In this document: one piece after another, positions 1 to 7,216 of the stretch
Layout: every line of letters begins with the position of its first letter
How positions within the stretch are numbered: the stretch's first letter is position 1
Source of the DNA: Verrucomicrobiaceae bacterium
GTDB lineage: Bacteria; Verrucomicrobiota; Verrucomicrobiia; Verrucomicrobiales; Verrucomicrobiaceae
Assembly (NCBI GenBank): GCA_027490195.1
Contig: JAIXYN010000029.1
Location: 1 to 51,794 of the forward strand
Direction of reading: 5' to 3'
DNA length: 51,794 nucleotides
Notes under the pieces: model-generated
What the model was told of the DNA's origin: nothing
Database searches by the model: none
The model's input: the letters and a program-made list of their open reading frames with translations, nothing else
Position numbers and translations under genes: made by a program

Positions 1-1
1 C

Positions 2-109
2 AAACGAGTGCTCAAGCTCTCACTGCCACGCCAAAAACGCCCCTGGATGGACGCCATCTTCCACAAAATCGACTCCCTCGTCGCTCCTCTGACTTACTCT
101 ACTGCATAA
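2..109 (+). CDS. C-terminal fragment of an unidentified protein (gene enters from outside the window)
   Basis: Frame 2 is open from the window edge to a TAA at 107-109 and reads 35 codons. The peptide is basic at first and ends WMDAIFHKIDSLVAPLTYSTA-stop when read in two pieces (WMDAIFHKIDSL then VAPLTYSTA). It could be the tail of a larger gene, perhaps a transposase, since Trp/Lys-rich C-termini of this kind occur there, but there is no diagnostic motif. The frame could also be open by chance. It is followed by 360 bases without a gene that hold two dispersed repeats. Confidence 0.3.
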   Translation, partial: KRVLKLSLPRQKRPWMDAIFHKIDSLVAPLTYSTA

Positions 110-151
110 TCCGGGTTTATAAAGGCCTCTGACTTCTGGTGTCGAAGGTCT

Positions 152-297
152 CAAGGACGGCGGACCTTTTTGAATGCCTGCGTCGTCGCAGACCCGAAAT
201 TACGGACCCGCATAGCGGTTCCCTACCAGCCCTGAGGCACGCGCTGCTCTGGATGGTAGGGATGCGCTGTGCGCGTCCCTGGAATCCTTCGTCCCAA
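152..297. repeat. 145-bp structured dispersed repeat, copy 1
   Basis: This stretch is about 80 percent identical to 26268-26410 in the same orientation. Both copies begin CAAGGACGGCG and end ATCCTTCGTCCCA. Both carry an inner inverted pair TCCCTACC / GGTAGGGA and a weaker outer pair in which GGAC-GCGCAC-like sequence faces GTGCGCGTCC. The element can therefore fold into one long imperfect hairpin. No reading frame is shared by the two copies. It looks like a non-autonomous palindromic repeat (REP/MITE-like) or a structured RNA; which of these cannot be told from two copies. Confidence 0.75.
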
Positions 298-390
298 CAC
301 ACCCTGCTGCCTCACCCATTCCGCACCTTTCCAGCCGCTCCGCATCAGCCGTCGTGCGGTACGTCTGTGCAAAGCGTTGGGGTGCACCTG

Positions 391-442
391 TTCGAGGGGT
401 GTCGCCCTCCTCGCTACAAGCTTTGATGGCTCCGCCATCTGT
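391..442. repeat. Short palindromic repeat (GATGGC-tcc-GCCATC type), copy 1
   Basis: It contains the perfect hairpin GATGGC/GCCATC at 425-439 next to CTCGCTACAAGC. The reverse complement matches the segment 37937-37999, which has GATGGC-gga-GCCATC followed by CTGTAGCGAGG. Each copy also has a second small CGAGG/CCTCG-type stem. It lies just downstream of the stop of the minus-strand gene at 473-1534, so it could act at that transcript's 3' end. Confidence 0.55.
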
Positions 443-472
443 TCAGTGCCTTCGATCAAATCTTCCCTGCCC

Positions 473-1534
473 TCACTCCTTCGGCACCGGTGACCAGCGG
501 TAGATACCGTCAAACCAAGACAGGCTGCCGGGCGGTGACGCTTTGCGCTTGGTTTCCACCCATAGGAAGCCGCCTTTGCGCTTCAGCGTGATGCTGATCT
601 CCTTTGCATCCTCGGGCACGTCAGCCTCGTTGAAAACGGCGGTCGCTGTCTCCTCGTCATTCTTCGATTTCACCGCCTCGGCCGGAATTTGACCCGCCAG
701 GTCTGAGCCCTGGTTTTCATTCACCCGCGTGCAATTGAGGTTCACGCGCAGCTTGCCGTCCTTGGCGCGGCGGATGCTCACGTGCCCGCCGAAGCCATCG
801 TCATACTCGCCATCCCAGGAGGAGCTCTTCAGAACAGGTGGCTGCTGCATGAAACCGTAGGCTGCCGCTGTGGCTTGTGCGTACTTGAGCCAGTATTGGA
901 CATCCTTCTCCGGTGAGAAGGCATCTTTGCCCGCAGCCCCCGGCGGGGCAGACTTCACCGGGGCAGGCTCCGGCGGCTGATAGGCGATTTTCATCCAGCG
1001 GCCCAGCAGCACCGGCCAGCGCGCCTTCCAGTCGGCGGGCACCGCCTTGTCCGCGCCCGACCAATCATGTGCGGCCTCCTTCAAAACCGTGTTCAGCCGC
1101 TCTTCCGCCGCGTGGGTCTCTTTGCGGGCCAGTTGCAGCCGCTTCTCATCGCTCACACGCCGATAGAGTCCGAGGATGCCTGGGTCCTGCGGCATCTTCT
1201 GCCCCGGCTTGAACAGGATCTCCATTTTCGATTCCCCGCCCTTGGCGATGAAATAGGAGCCACGGTCCTGCCCCTCATCCACCAAAGCAGCAAAGGTGAT
1301 CAGATTGTCTTTGCGGGTCCCCTGGCCTGTCCACATGCCGGTCGATCCCGGTTCCGAAGCCCAGCGCATGATCACTTCCACGCTCGTGGCTGAAGTCTGG
1401 CGCAGGGTCAGATAACGCATTCCCTCCTCGTCATAGAAATGAGCCAGCTTCGGCGGCTCAGCAGCATTCACGCACGCTGCGAACAAGAAGAGGGCCAGAA
1501 CGGGAATCTGGAAGGACAGCAGCCGTGAGTTCAT
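473..1534 (-). CDS. Secreted hypothetical protein, 353 aa
   Basis: The product begins with a clear Sec signal peptide (hydrophobic LSFQIPVLALFLFAACVNA, then AEPPK), so it is probably exported to the periplasm or outer surface. I see two globular parts. The first, about residues 28-165, runs from LAHFYDEEGMRYLTL to RRVSDEKRLQLARK. A Pro/Ala linker follows near residues 195-210. The second part, about 235-345, contains WDGEYDDGFGGHVSI, NENQGSDLAG and GGFLWVETKRK. The GG-x-h-x-I and LxCxR spacing is reminiscent of small beta-barrel lysozyme-inhibitor-like folds, but I cannot assign a family with confidence. The gene diverges from the NlpC-like gene at 1870 across an AT-rich control region. The ATG at 1534 is chosen because the signal peptide follows it directly. 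Confidence 0.8.
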   Translation of the reverse strand: MNSRLLSFQIPVLALFLFAACVNAAEPPKLAHFYDEEGMRYLTLRQTSATSVEVIMRWASEPGSTGMWTGQGTRKDNLITFAALVDEGQDRGSYFIAKGGESKMEILFKPGQKMPQDPGILGLYRRVSDEKRLQLARKETHAAEERLNTVLKEAAHDWSGADKAVPADWKARWPVLLGRWMKIAYQPPEPAPVKSAPPGAAGKDAFSPEKDVQYWLKYAQATAAAYGFMQQPPVLKSSSWDGEYDDGFGGHVSIRRAKDGKLRVNLNCTRVNENQGSDLAGQIPAEAVKSKNDEETATAVFNEADVPEDAKEISITLKRKGGFLWVETKRKASPPGSLSWFDGIYRWSPVPKE

Positions 1535-1604
1535 GAGATCCCATTCTCAAAGAAGAAGCTCCATGCGCAAGAATTAGAAAAAGTGATTTTTGAGCCTTCT
1601 CTGT

Positions 1605-1627
1605 AATGATCGTAATTTACGACCATT
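1605..1627. promoter_or_regulatory. 23-bp imperfect palindrome in the divergent intergenic region (operator-like)
   Basis: AATGATCGTAA at 1605-1615 faces TTACGACCATT at 1617-1627. Ten of eleven positions are complementary around a single central base. The spacing suits a dimeric DNA-binding protein. It lies 70 bases upstream of the minus-strand gene (start 1534) and 243 bases upstream of the gene at 1870. Further AT-rich inverted pairs follow: CGCAA/TTGCG at 1691-1702, TTTATA/TATAAA near 1706-1724, and ATTGAAT/ATTCAAT near 1733-1757. No coding sequence is apparent in 1535-1869. Confidence 0.35.
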
Positions 1628-1809
1628 TAACCGAAACAAGCGGTGTTTCTGAGCATTTCCGTGTTTTTGGAACCCTGATAGGCGACCTCTCGCAACATTG
1701 CGACCTTTATATCAATGGTATAAAGCATTGTAATTGAATACTTTGTATAAATTCAATACGGTTTAGTTTATCATTATTACAAATTTTTGAGTTATTTCTG
1801 ATATGGTTG

Positions 1810-1837
1810 TTGCACGTTCTATAATTTCTGTTATAAA
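1810..1837 (+). promoter_or_regulatory. Candidate promoter of the NlpC-like gene
   Basis: TTGCAC at 1810-1815 and TATAAA at 1832-1837 are separated by 16 bases in a strongly AT-rich stretch, 33 bases before the ATG at 1870. A second -10-like TATAAT lies at 1820-1825. There is no good Shine-Dalgarno between the promoter and the ATG. The assignment rests only on consensus similarity. Confidence 0.35.
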
Positions 1838-1869
1838 TACTAGCAGAATCAAGAACGACTTACGCAGCC

Positions 1870-2568
1870 ATGAAAACACTCATCCGCCTCGCCCTCACCG
1901 TCAGCCTCCTCGCAGTCGCTACCGCCGCGAACGCTCAGTATGGTTACTCTGCCGCCGGCTACTACGCCGCCCCTCAGGCACAGGCTGCTTACGCTCAGGA
2001 ACAGGCCAACGCCCAGGCTTGGGCCGCCTACAACGCACAGCAGCAGGCCAACGCCGCAGGCTGGGCCCGCTACTACGCTGACCAAGCCGCAGCTCAGGCA
2101 GCCGCCCAGCAGGCTGCAGCCCAGCGCGCCGCCGCTGCCCGCCCTACCGTTGGCAATTCTCAGATCCGCTTTGACGGCCGCTTCGCTTCCGTCGGTCAGA
2201 CCGCTCCTCAAGCCCTTCAGTTCGCTGTTTATGCTGCCAACACCCTCCAGAACAAGCCCTACGTGCTGGGCGGCGGCCATCGCAACATCGAAGACAGCGC
2301 TTATGACTGCAGCAGCAGCACTTCTTACGTCCTTATGAAGGCAGGATTGCTGAACCGCTGCCTGTCCAGCAAGGAGTTCGCCAACTACGGCGAGCCTGGC
2401 CAGGGCCGCTTCATCACCATCTGGGTGAAGCCTGGTGAGCATGTTTTCATCACCATCTGCGGTCTTCGCATGGACACCTCCGGCCAGGTCACTGGCGAAG
2501 GTCCCCGCTGGCGCGTCAAGGGCCGCAACTATGCTGGCTTCTCCCCTCGCCATCCTTCGGGCTTTTAG
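1870..2568 (+). CDS. Exported NlpC/P60-like peptidoglycan hydrolase with Gln/Ala-rich linker
   Basis: A Sec signal peptide (residues 1-22, cleavage after ANA) is followed by a low-complexity segment rich in Gln, Ala and Tyr (about 23-92). A C-terminal catalytic domain of about 130 residues comes next. In that domain YVLGGGH and YDCSSSTSYVL supply the probable catalytic Cys147, and GEHVFITICGLRMDT supplies the probable His191. Spacing and context fit NlpC/P60-type cell-wall endopeptidases, which cut peptide stems of murein. The Q/A-rich linker may span or bind the wall. The gene lies alone behind its own AT-rich promoter region, with a 63-codon gene 100 bases downstream. Family membership is judged from the Cys-His motifs only, and the substrate is not deducible. 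Confidence 0.72.
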   Translation: MKTLIRLALTVSLLAVATAANAQYGYSAAGYYAAPQAQAAYAQEQANAQAWAAYNAQQQANAAGWARYYADQAAAQAAAQQAAAQRAAAARPTVGNSQIRFDGRFASVGQTAPQALQFAVYAANTLQNKPYVLGGGHRNIEDSAYDCSSSTSYVLMKAGLLNRCLSSKEFANYGEPGQGRFITIWVKPGEHVFITICGLRMDTSGQVTGEGPRWRVKGRNYAGFSPRHPSGF

Positions 2569-2671
2569 TTCTCATTTTTGCGACGCTATTATCACACTCG
2601 TAAACAAAGCTTCATTCAATTCTGAATCTCACCGCCTAAATCACCTCAAAATTCTCAAATCTACGACCCAT

Positions 2672-2863
2672 ATGAACACGAACACCACCTCCTCCACCGC
2701 CTCCAACAAAGAAATCACCCTCGGCTGGACCTCGATGCCTTCTTACGGAGAAGTGATGACCCAGGTCATCGGCACCGCCCACACCGACGTGAAGGGCAGC
2801 CTCAGCCTCAACAATAAGAGCGTCTTGAAGACCTTCTGGAGCACCCTCAGCAACCTCAAGTAA
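2672..2863 (+). CDS. Small Ser/Thr/Asn-rich hypothetical protein, 63 aa
   Basis: The open frame extends upstream into the NlpC-like gene, but the first ATG outside that gene is at 2672 and gives a 63-residue protein. The N-terminus is almost only Asn, Thr and Ser (MNTNTTSSTASNKE). The rest, LGWTSMPSYGEVMTQVIGTA onward, is mildly amphipathic, without a signal peptide, cysteine or membrane segment. It sits between the hydrolase and ribF on the same strand and may be co-transcribed with the hydrolase. No family is recognised. It could be a real small structural or secreted protein, or a chance frame. Confidence 0.45.
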   Translation: MNTNTTSSTASNKEITLGWTSMPSYGEVMTQVIGTAHTDVKGSLSLNNKSVLKTFWSTLSNLK

Positions 2864-2935
2864 TCCCTCCCAGGGCGGGCGCCCTTCGCCTTGCGCTCTG
2901 CATGGTCGCTGGTATGGCTGATTCTCCATCCACGC

Positions 2936-3847
2936 ATGCAGGTCCTTCGCTCCATTGACGCCCTCTCCGCTCTTCCCGGTCCCCTCGCCCTTGCCGTCGG
3001 TGTTTTCGACGGCATCCACCTCGGGCATCAGGAAGTCATCCGCGCAGCCCAGGAGCATGCCACGCAGCACCACGGCACGGCGGTCGTCGTGACCTTCGCC
3101 CCGCACCCGATGCAGGTGCTTCGCCCAGGCTCCGCCCCCAAGCTGCTCTGCGGCCCGCGCCATCAGCAACTCATCCTCGCTCATACCGGCATTGACTGCC
3201 TGCTGGCCTGCCCTTTCACCGCCGAGACAGCTAAGACACCGGCTCGCGAGTTCCTCCAGCAACTGGTGAATGCGTCACGCCCGCTGGGCTGCATCTCCGT
3301 CGGCTACACCTGGAGCTTTGGCCACCGGCGTGAGGGCAACATCCACCTGCTCATGGAGATGGGACAGGAGCATGACTTCGCCGTGTATGGCGTGCCGCCT
3401 TTGAAAATCGATGGGCAAGTGGTCAGCAGCACCCTGATCCGTGAGGCGGTATCCAACGGAGATTTTGTCCGAGCCGCCACGCTGCTCGGGCGCGACTACA
3501 CCGTCTTTGGCACCGTCGTCGAAGGCCAAAAACTGGGTCGGCAGCTTGGGTTTCCGACCGCGAATGTGGATGTGGAAAACGAGCAGCTTCCGCCACTGGG
3601 GGTTTATGCGGTGGAGGCACGCGTCGATACGCAATGGCTACCTGGCGTGGCCAACCTCGGCCGCAGGCCCACCGTCGCAGCAGACGCCGATCCTTCCCTC
3701 GAAGTGCACCTGCTGGACTGGAGCGGCGACATCTATGGCAAAGACATGGAGGTGCGCTTCACCCGCCACCTGCGCAGCGAGATGAAATTCAGCAGCCTGG
3801 ATGAGCTGAAGGCGCAGATCGCGCGGGACATAGAGGCGGCAAAGTAG
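2936..3847 (+). CDS. ribF: Bifunctional riboflavin kinase / FMN adenylyltransferase
   Basis: The 303-residue product converts riboflavin to FMN and FMN to FAD in the cytoplasm. The N-terminal adenylyltransferase half shows the nucleotidyl-transferase signature VGVFDGIHLGH (residues 21-31), TFAPHP (53-58), the variant YTWSFGHRREG (124-134; most homologues have DFxFG) and SSTLIRE (164-170). The C-terminal kinase half has GTVVEGQKLGRQLGFPTAN (192-210), NLGRRPTV (240-247) and LEVHLLDW. Length is typical for the family. I start at ATG 2936 because MQVLRSIDAL matches the usual N-terminus; an in-frame start at 2891 would add 15 residues with no homology-like sequence. The gene converges on the ThuA-like gene through paired hairpins. 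Confidence 0.95.
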   Translation: MQVLRSIDALSALPGPLALAVGVFDGIHLGHQEVIRAAQEHATQHHGTAVVVTFAPHPMQVLRPGSAPKLLCGPRHQQLILAHTGIDCLLACPFTAETAKTPAREFLQQLVNASRPLGCISVGYTWSFGHRREGNIHLLMEMGQEHDFAVYGVPPLKIDGQVVSSTLIREAVSNGDFVRAATLLGRDYTVFGTVVEGQKLGRQLGFPTANVDVENEQLPPLGVYAVEARVDTQWLPGVANLGRRPTVAADADPSLEVHLLDWSGDIYGKDMEVRFTRHLRSEMKFSSLDELKAQIARDIEAAK

Positions 3848-3898
3848 TCCAGTTGCGCCGCAACTGGACTCCTCCCAAACCGGTTGCGGCGCAACCGG
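3846..3898. terminator. Two back-to-back hairpins between convergent genes
   Basis: The first hairpin has an 11-bp perfect stem, AGTCCAGTTGC at 3846-3856 with its complement at 3860-3870 and a 3-base loop. The second has an 8-bp stem, CCGGTTGC at 3880-3887 with its complement at 3891-3898. The two are diverged copies of one sequence. They fill the whole 52-base gap between the stop of ribF and the stop of the minus-strand ThuA-like gene. There is no T-tract, so they may work as transcript-end stabilisers rather than textbook intrinsic terminators. Confidence 0.6.
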
Positions 3899-3899
3899 A

Positions 3900-4811
3900 C
3901 TACTTCTTCTTCGGCTTTGGCGCTTCCTGCTTCGGATAACCTTCCAGTTTCACCACGCTAACGGCGGTTTCAGTCGGGAAGTCCGCAGGCACTGCCGCCG
4001 TGCGCTGCACATCACCAGTGGCAGCCCATTCGGTGCCGCGTTGGAAGAGGGTGTAAAAACCGCGATCCAGCATCGAGTAGTCCGCATGCCCCAGCGTGGT
4101 GTGAAACACCCGGCCTTTTTGATAGCTGAGAACTAGGTTGTTCGGCTCGCTCACGGCGGTGAGGTCAGACACCGCTGTGCTCAGCACCTCCACATTGGCA
4201 GCCGGGCCGCGCAGCTTGCTGTAGAGCTCGTCCTTGGCGTGCAGCCAGCGCTTGGGGAGTCCTTTGGTGATAGGATGCTCAGGATTCTGGATTTCGACGA
4301 TGAACTCATGCTGAGCGCCGTGCGCGCCGCCGTTCCCCGCCACGGTGTCGCGGAAGAGTTTGCCGTCTTTCACATACAGCCAAGGGCCGGACTTCTCATT
4401 GCGCCCGCCCCAGCCGCCGACACCGATCATGTCGTTGTATTCCTTCCACTCAGGAAAGGAATTGTTGGCCGCATGGATCGAAACGAAGCCGCCACCATCC
4501 GCCACATACTTCGTGAAGGCATCGCGCACATTCTGCGGCCAGGGCTCGCCATTGTAGTTGCTCACCACCGTCTGGTAATCGCTGAACACCGGCTTCCACG
4601 CCTGCCAGGCTTCCGGCGGAGATCCCTTGGGGGGTGTGGTGCTGACTTCCACGGTGAAGGCGCCGCTGCTTTCCAGCGCATTGCGCAGCACGGGGGTGGT
4701 GATGTCCCACTTGTGATTGTTTTGACCGTCCACAATGAGGACTTTCAGTTTGTCAGCGGCCTGCAAGCTGGCGGCGGCACACAGAAGGAAGGTAAGAAAG
4801 ATGGAGCGCAT
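3900..4811 (-). CDS. Secreted ThuA-like domain protein, 303 aa
   Basis: After a signal peptide (MRSIFLTFLLCAAASLQA, then ADKLK) the protein is a single ThuA-like domain, a fold related to class I glutamine amidotransferases and common in Verrucomicrobiota and Planctomycetota. Recognisable blocks are VLIVDGQNNHKW (residues 24-35), YVADGGGFVSIHAANNSFPEW, GGAHGAQHEFIVEI, HPITKGLP, DELYSKLRG and GRVFHTTLGH. ThuA was named from sugar-utilisation loci, but the exact reaction of these exported members is not settled. The C-terminus is a Lys/Pro tail (QEAPKPKKK). Start ATG 4811 is followed at once by the signal peptide. It converges with ribF; upstream genes are divergent. Confidence 0.88.
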   Translation of the reverse strand: MRSIFLTFLLCAAASLQAADKLKVLIVDGQNNHKWDITTPVLRNALESSGAFTVEVSTTPPKGSPPEAWQAWKPVFSDYQTVVSNYNGEPWPQNVRDAFTKYVADGGGFVSIHAANNSFPEWKEYNDMIGVGGWGGRNEKSGPWLYVKDGKLFRDTVAGNGGAHGAQHEFIVEIQNPEHPITKGLPKRWLHAKDELYSKLRGPAANVEVLSTAVSDLTAVSEPNNLVLSYQKGRVFHTTLGHADYSMLDRGFYTLFQRGTEWAATGDVQRTAAVPADFPTETAVSVVKLEGYPKQEAPKPKKK

Positions 4812-4925
4812 GGTTGAGACGTTGCTATCAGCAGCTCACAATTTTGGCAAGAACGAACATTTGGAACACTGCGTAATTCACCTTGACCCTCGGTGCTGCC
4901 ATCACTCACACTAAGAGGTCTCTCG

Positions 4926-6188
4926 ATGCCCCTGTTTGTTGCCTTCCTCCTCTACTTCGCGCTGCTCCTGCTGCTCGCGGTTATTTCCGCTGCTGAAACG
5001 GCCATCCACAGCGCGCGCGACGTCGAAGCCCAGTTGCTCGCTGCCGGAGAGGGGGCCGTGGCCCAAAGGCTGCGCGCCATCACGGCCAATCCTTTCGCGC
5101 AGTTGCACCACACGCTGCTGCTTTCTGCCGCGCTGAATCTCGCCCTCGCCGCGCTCGGCCTGTGGATTGTCACCGGGCCGCTGCAGACATCAGGCTGGAA
5201 TGTGTGGCTGACCTCATCCGTCATATTCTTGGCAACGGTCTTGCTAGGAGATATGGCTCCCAAATTTTTTGCCGCCCGCAATCCCTCGGTGGTTTTGCTC
5301 GGCAGCCTGCGTTTGCTGCACCCGCTGCGCAATGTGATCGACCCCCTGGCCTTGCTCGTTGATCGCACCACGGACGCGCTGCTGCAAAAATTCGTCACCC
5401 GGCACATCAAGACACGCCTGCCGGTGACGCGTGATGAATTCGAAACCCTGGTGGAAATGCGCCAGGAGCAGGGCCTGCTGGACAGCGATGACAGTGCCAT
5501 GATCCATGAAGCGCTCGACATCGAGGCGCTCACCGTACGCGACTGCATGATACCTCGTGTGGATCTCGCGCTCATGAGCAGCGAGGACTCACTGCCAAAG
5601 ACCACAGCCTTCCTGGAGAAATCCGCCAGCCGTTTTGTCATCGTGTATGGCGAGACGCCAGACTCCGTCGAAGGTGTCATCGATACCACCGCCTGGAAGC
5701 TCGCGAACCGTCCGGAGTGGCGCACGCTCATGCGCACGCCTTCCTTTGTTCCTGAGACCATGCCCGTGCTCGAAGCTTTGGAGCACCATTTGCACAACGA
5801 TGAACAACCGGCCCTCATTGCGGATGAATACGGTGGTCTCGAAGGCATGATCACCCGGCGCGAGATCGCCGACTGGCTGCTCTACGAAGCCGCGCCATGG
5901 CATGGCGAAGCTTCGGAGATCCGAGATCTGGGTGCAGGACGTTTCCTGCTGGATGGCGGCACCCGGCTCGACCACCTCAAAGAAGAACTCGGTGTCGATC
6001 TGGAGGCTGACGGCATCGACACCATCGGCGGGCTGGTCTTCAATCAGCTTGGTCACGTACCCAAGCCGGGCGAGCGCATCAGCATCGACACAGCCGACAT
6101 CAAGGTGCGCCGCATCGTGCGTGCCCGCATTCAGGAGCTGGAACTCCGCCTCAAACCCAAGCCTGCCGGCGAATCCAACGAGCACTAA
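4926..6188 (+). CDS. CNNM/CorC (UPF0053) family membrane protein with CBS pair and CorC_HlyC domain
   Basis: The 420-residue inner-membrane protein has a DUF21 region with about four hydrophobic segments (residues 1-150, including ISAAETAIHSARD with the family's helix-capping E/S). A cytoplasmic CBS pair follows (about 195-320; VRDCMIPRVDLALM, IADEYGGLEGMITRREI). A C-terminal CorC_HlyC domain comes last (about 340-410; TIGGLVFNQLGHVPKPGERI). Relatives transport or sense Mg2+ or other divalent cations. I prefer ATG 4926 over GTG 4893: AAGAGG stands 8 bases before it and the first membrane segment then begins at once. Sixteen bases separate it from a second, shorter paralogue, so the two are very likely one operon and perhaps one hetero-oligomer. 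Confidence 0.9.
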   Translation: MPLFVAFLLYFALLLLLAVISAAETAIHSARDVEAQLLAAGEGAVAQRLRAITANPFAQLHHTLLLSAALNLALAALGLWIVTGPLQTSGWNVWLTSSVIFLATVLLGDMAPKFFAARNPSVVLLGSLRLLHPLRNVIDPLALLVDRTTDALLQKFVTRHIKTRLPVTRDEFETLVEMRQEQGLLDSDDSAMIHEALDIEALTVRDCMIPRVDLALMSSEDSLPKTTAFLEKSASRFVIVYGETPDSVEGVIDTTAWKLANRPEWRTLMRTPSFVPETMPVLEALEHHLHNDEQPALIADEYGGLEGMITRREIADWLLYEAAPWHGEASEIRDLGAGRFLLDGGTRLDHLKEELGVDLEADGIDTIGGLVFNQLGHVPKPGERISIDTADIKVRRIVRARIQELELRLKPKPAGESNEH

Positions 6189-6203
6189 CTTCATCCTTCC
6201 CGC

Positions 6204-7139
6204 ATGACCTGGCTCCTCCTCATCCTCTGCCTCGCTCTTTCCTTCATGCTCTCCGGTCTGGAGAGTGCGGTGATGGCCGTCAGCCGTGTGCGTGTCCGCC
6301 ATGCCGCGAGTGCTGGCGACCGCCGCGCACGCGGCCTGTTGCCGCTGCTTGAGGACCGTGATGCCTTGATCGGCTGCATCACCGTGGCCAATCACCTCAC
6401 CAATCTCGCCGCCTTCCTGCTCGTGGCTTTTCCCATCATCCACCATGCGACTTTGTGGGGCTACGTGCTGGCCTTCACCCTAGCGCTGCCCGTTTTCCTC
6501 ATCGGCCTGGAAGTGATGCCCAAGAAGCTCTTTCGCAGCTACCCTTTCCGCTCCATGCGCAGCGTCTCACCCCTCGTGCACCTCGTCGGTCTGGCCCGCC
6601 CCTTGTTCCGCGTCATGGTGGGGAAACAAAACTCTGACGCCAACGAAGCCCCAAGCGAGGCACGCCAGACTCGCGGGCGCGATGATTTGAAGGCGCTGGC
6701 GCAGGATCTCGCTGCCCAGCATCAGCTTTCCACGAACGCCATGCATCTCATCGAACGCGTGCTCGACTACAAAAAGCTGAGTACCTCCGATGTCATGCAG
6801 CCGCTGGCACGCAGCATGGCCCTCGCTGCGGAGATCCCCCTTAGCACGGCCTTGATCGTGGCCCGTGAACAAAACTGCAGCCTGCTGCCCGTGCTCGGAG
6901 ACAATGGCAGCTTCATCGGCCTGCTCGACACCTCCGAGCTCCCTGCTACCCTTCCGCCTGACCGGCTTGTACGCCACCACATGCGCACGCTGGACACCGT
7001 GCCGGCGAGCCTGCCCGCCCTGCACACGCTGCAGCGCATGCGCAAATCTGGCCGCCGCCTCGCCATCGTGGTGGATGAACGCCAGCATCCTCTCGGCCTC
7101 ATCACCGAAGAGCGGCTGCTGGAGCCGCTGATGCATTGA
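6204..7139 (+). CDS. Second CNNM-type membrane protein, lacking the CorC_HlyC domain
   Basis: The 311-residue product starts with the same DUF21 layout (MTWLLLILCLALSFMLSGLESAVMAVSRVRVRHAASAGD), has further hydrophobic segments to about residue 125, and a CBS pair (about 185-308; VMQPLARSMALAAEIPL, LPVLGDNGSFIGLLD). It ends immediately after the second CBS motif (LGLITEERLLEPLMH), so the C-terminal domain of the preceding gene is absent. No frameshift is visible at the end, so this looks like a natural short form. Tandem long/short pairs of this family are common. The pair probably acts together in cation homeostasis at the inner membrane. Confidence 0.88.
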   Translation: MTWLLLILCLALSFMLSGLESAVMAVSRVRVRHAASAGDRRARGLLPLLEDRDALIGCITVANHLTNLAAFLLVAFPIIHHATLWGYVLAFTLALPVFLIGLEVMPKKLFRSYPFRSMRSVSPLVHLVGLARPLFRVMVGKQNSDANEAPSEARQTRGRDDLKALAQDLAAQHQLSTNAMHLIERVLDYKKLSTSDVMQPLARSMALAAEIPLSTALIVAREQNCSLLPVLGDNGSFIGLLDTSELPATLPPDRLVRHHMRTLDTVPASLPALHTLQRMRKSGRRLAIVVDERQHPLGLITEERLLEPLMH

Positions 7140-7160
7140 GGGGCGGAGGAAGGAGTTTAC

Positions 7161-7200
7161 GGTGGTTGACGATTGTTGACTGTGGTTGACGATTGTTGTC
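7161..7200. repeat. 20-bp tandem duplication upstream of rdgB
   Basis: Two head-to-tail copies of GTGGTTGACGATTGTTG plus three bases occupy 7161-7180 and 7181-7200 with three differences at the ends. A short piece of the ATTCGTCATT repeat (7203-7213) follows, and the rdgB start is at 7217. The 77-base spacer thus consists almost wholly of repeats. Confidence 0.6.
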
Positions 7201-7216
7201 TTTCATTCGTCATTTT

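Noticed and set aside
2..109. Calling the left-edge fragment a transposase
   Set aside because: Only 35 residues are visible and no DDE or terminal-repeat evidence exists, so it is listed merely as an unidentified gene end.
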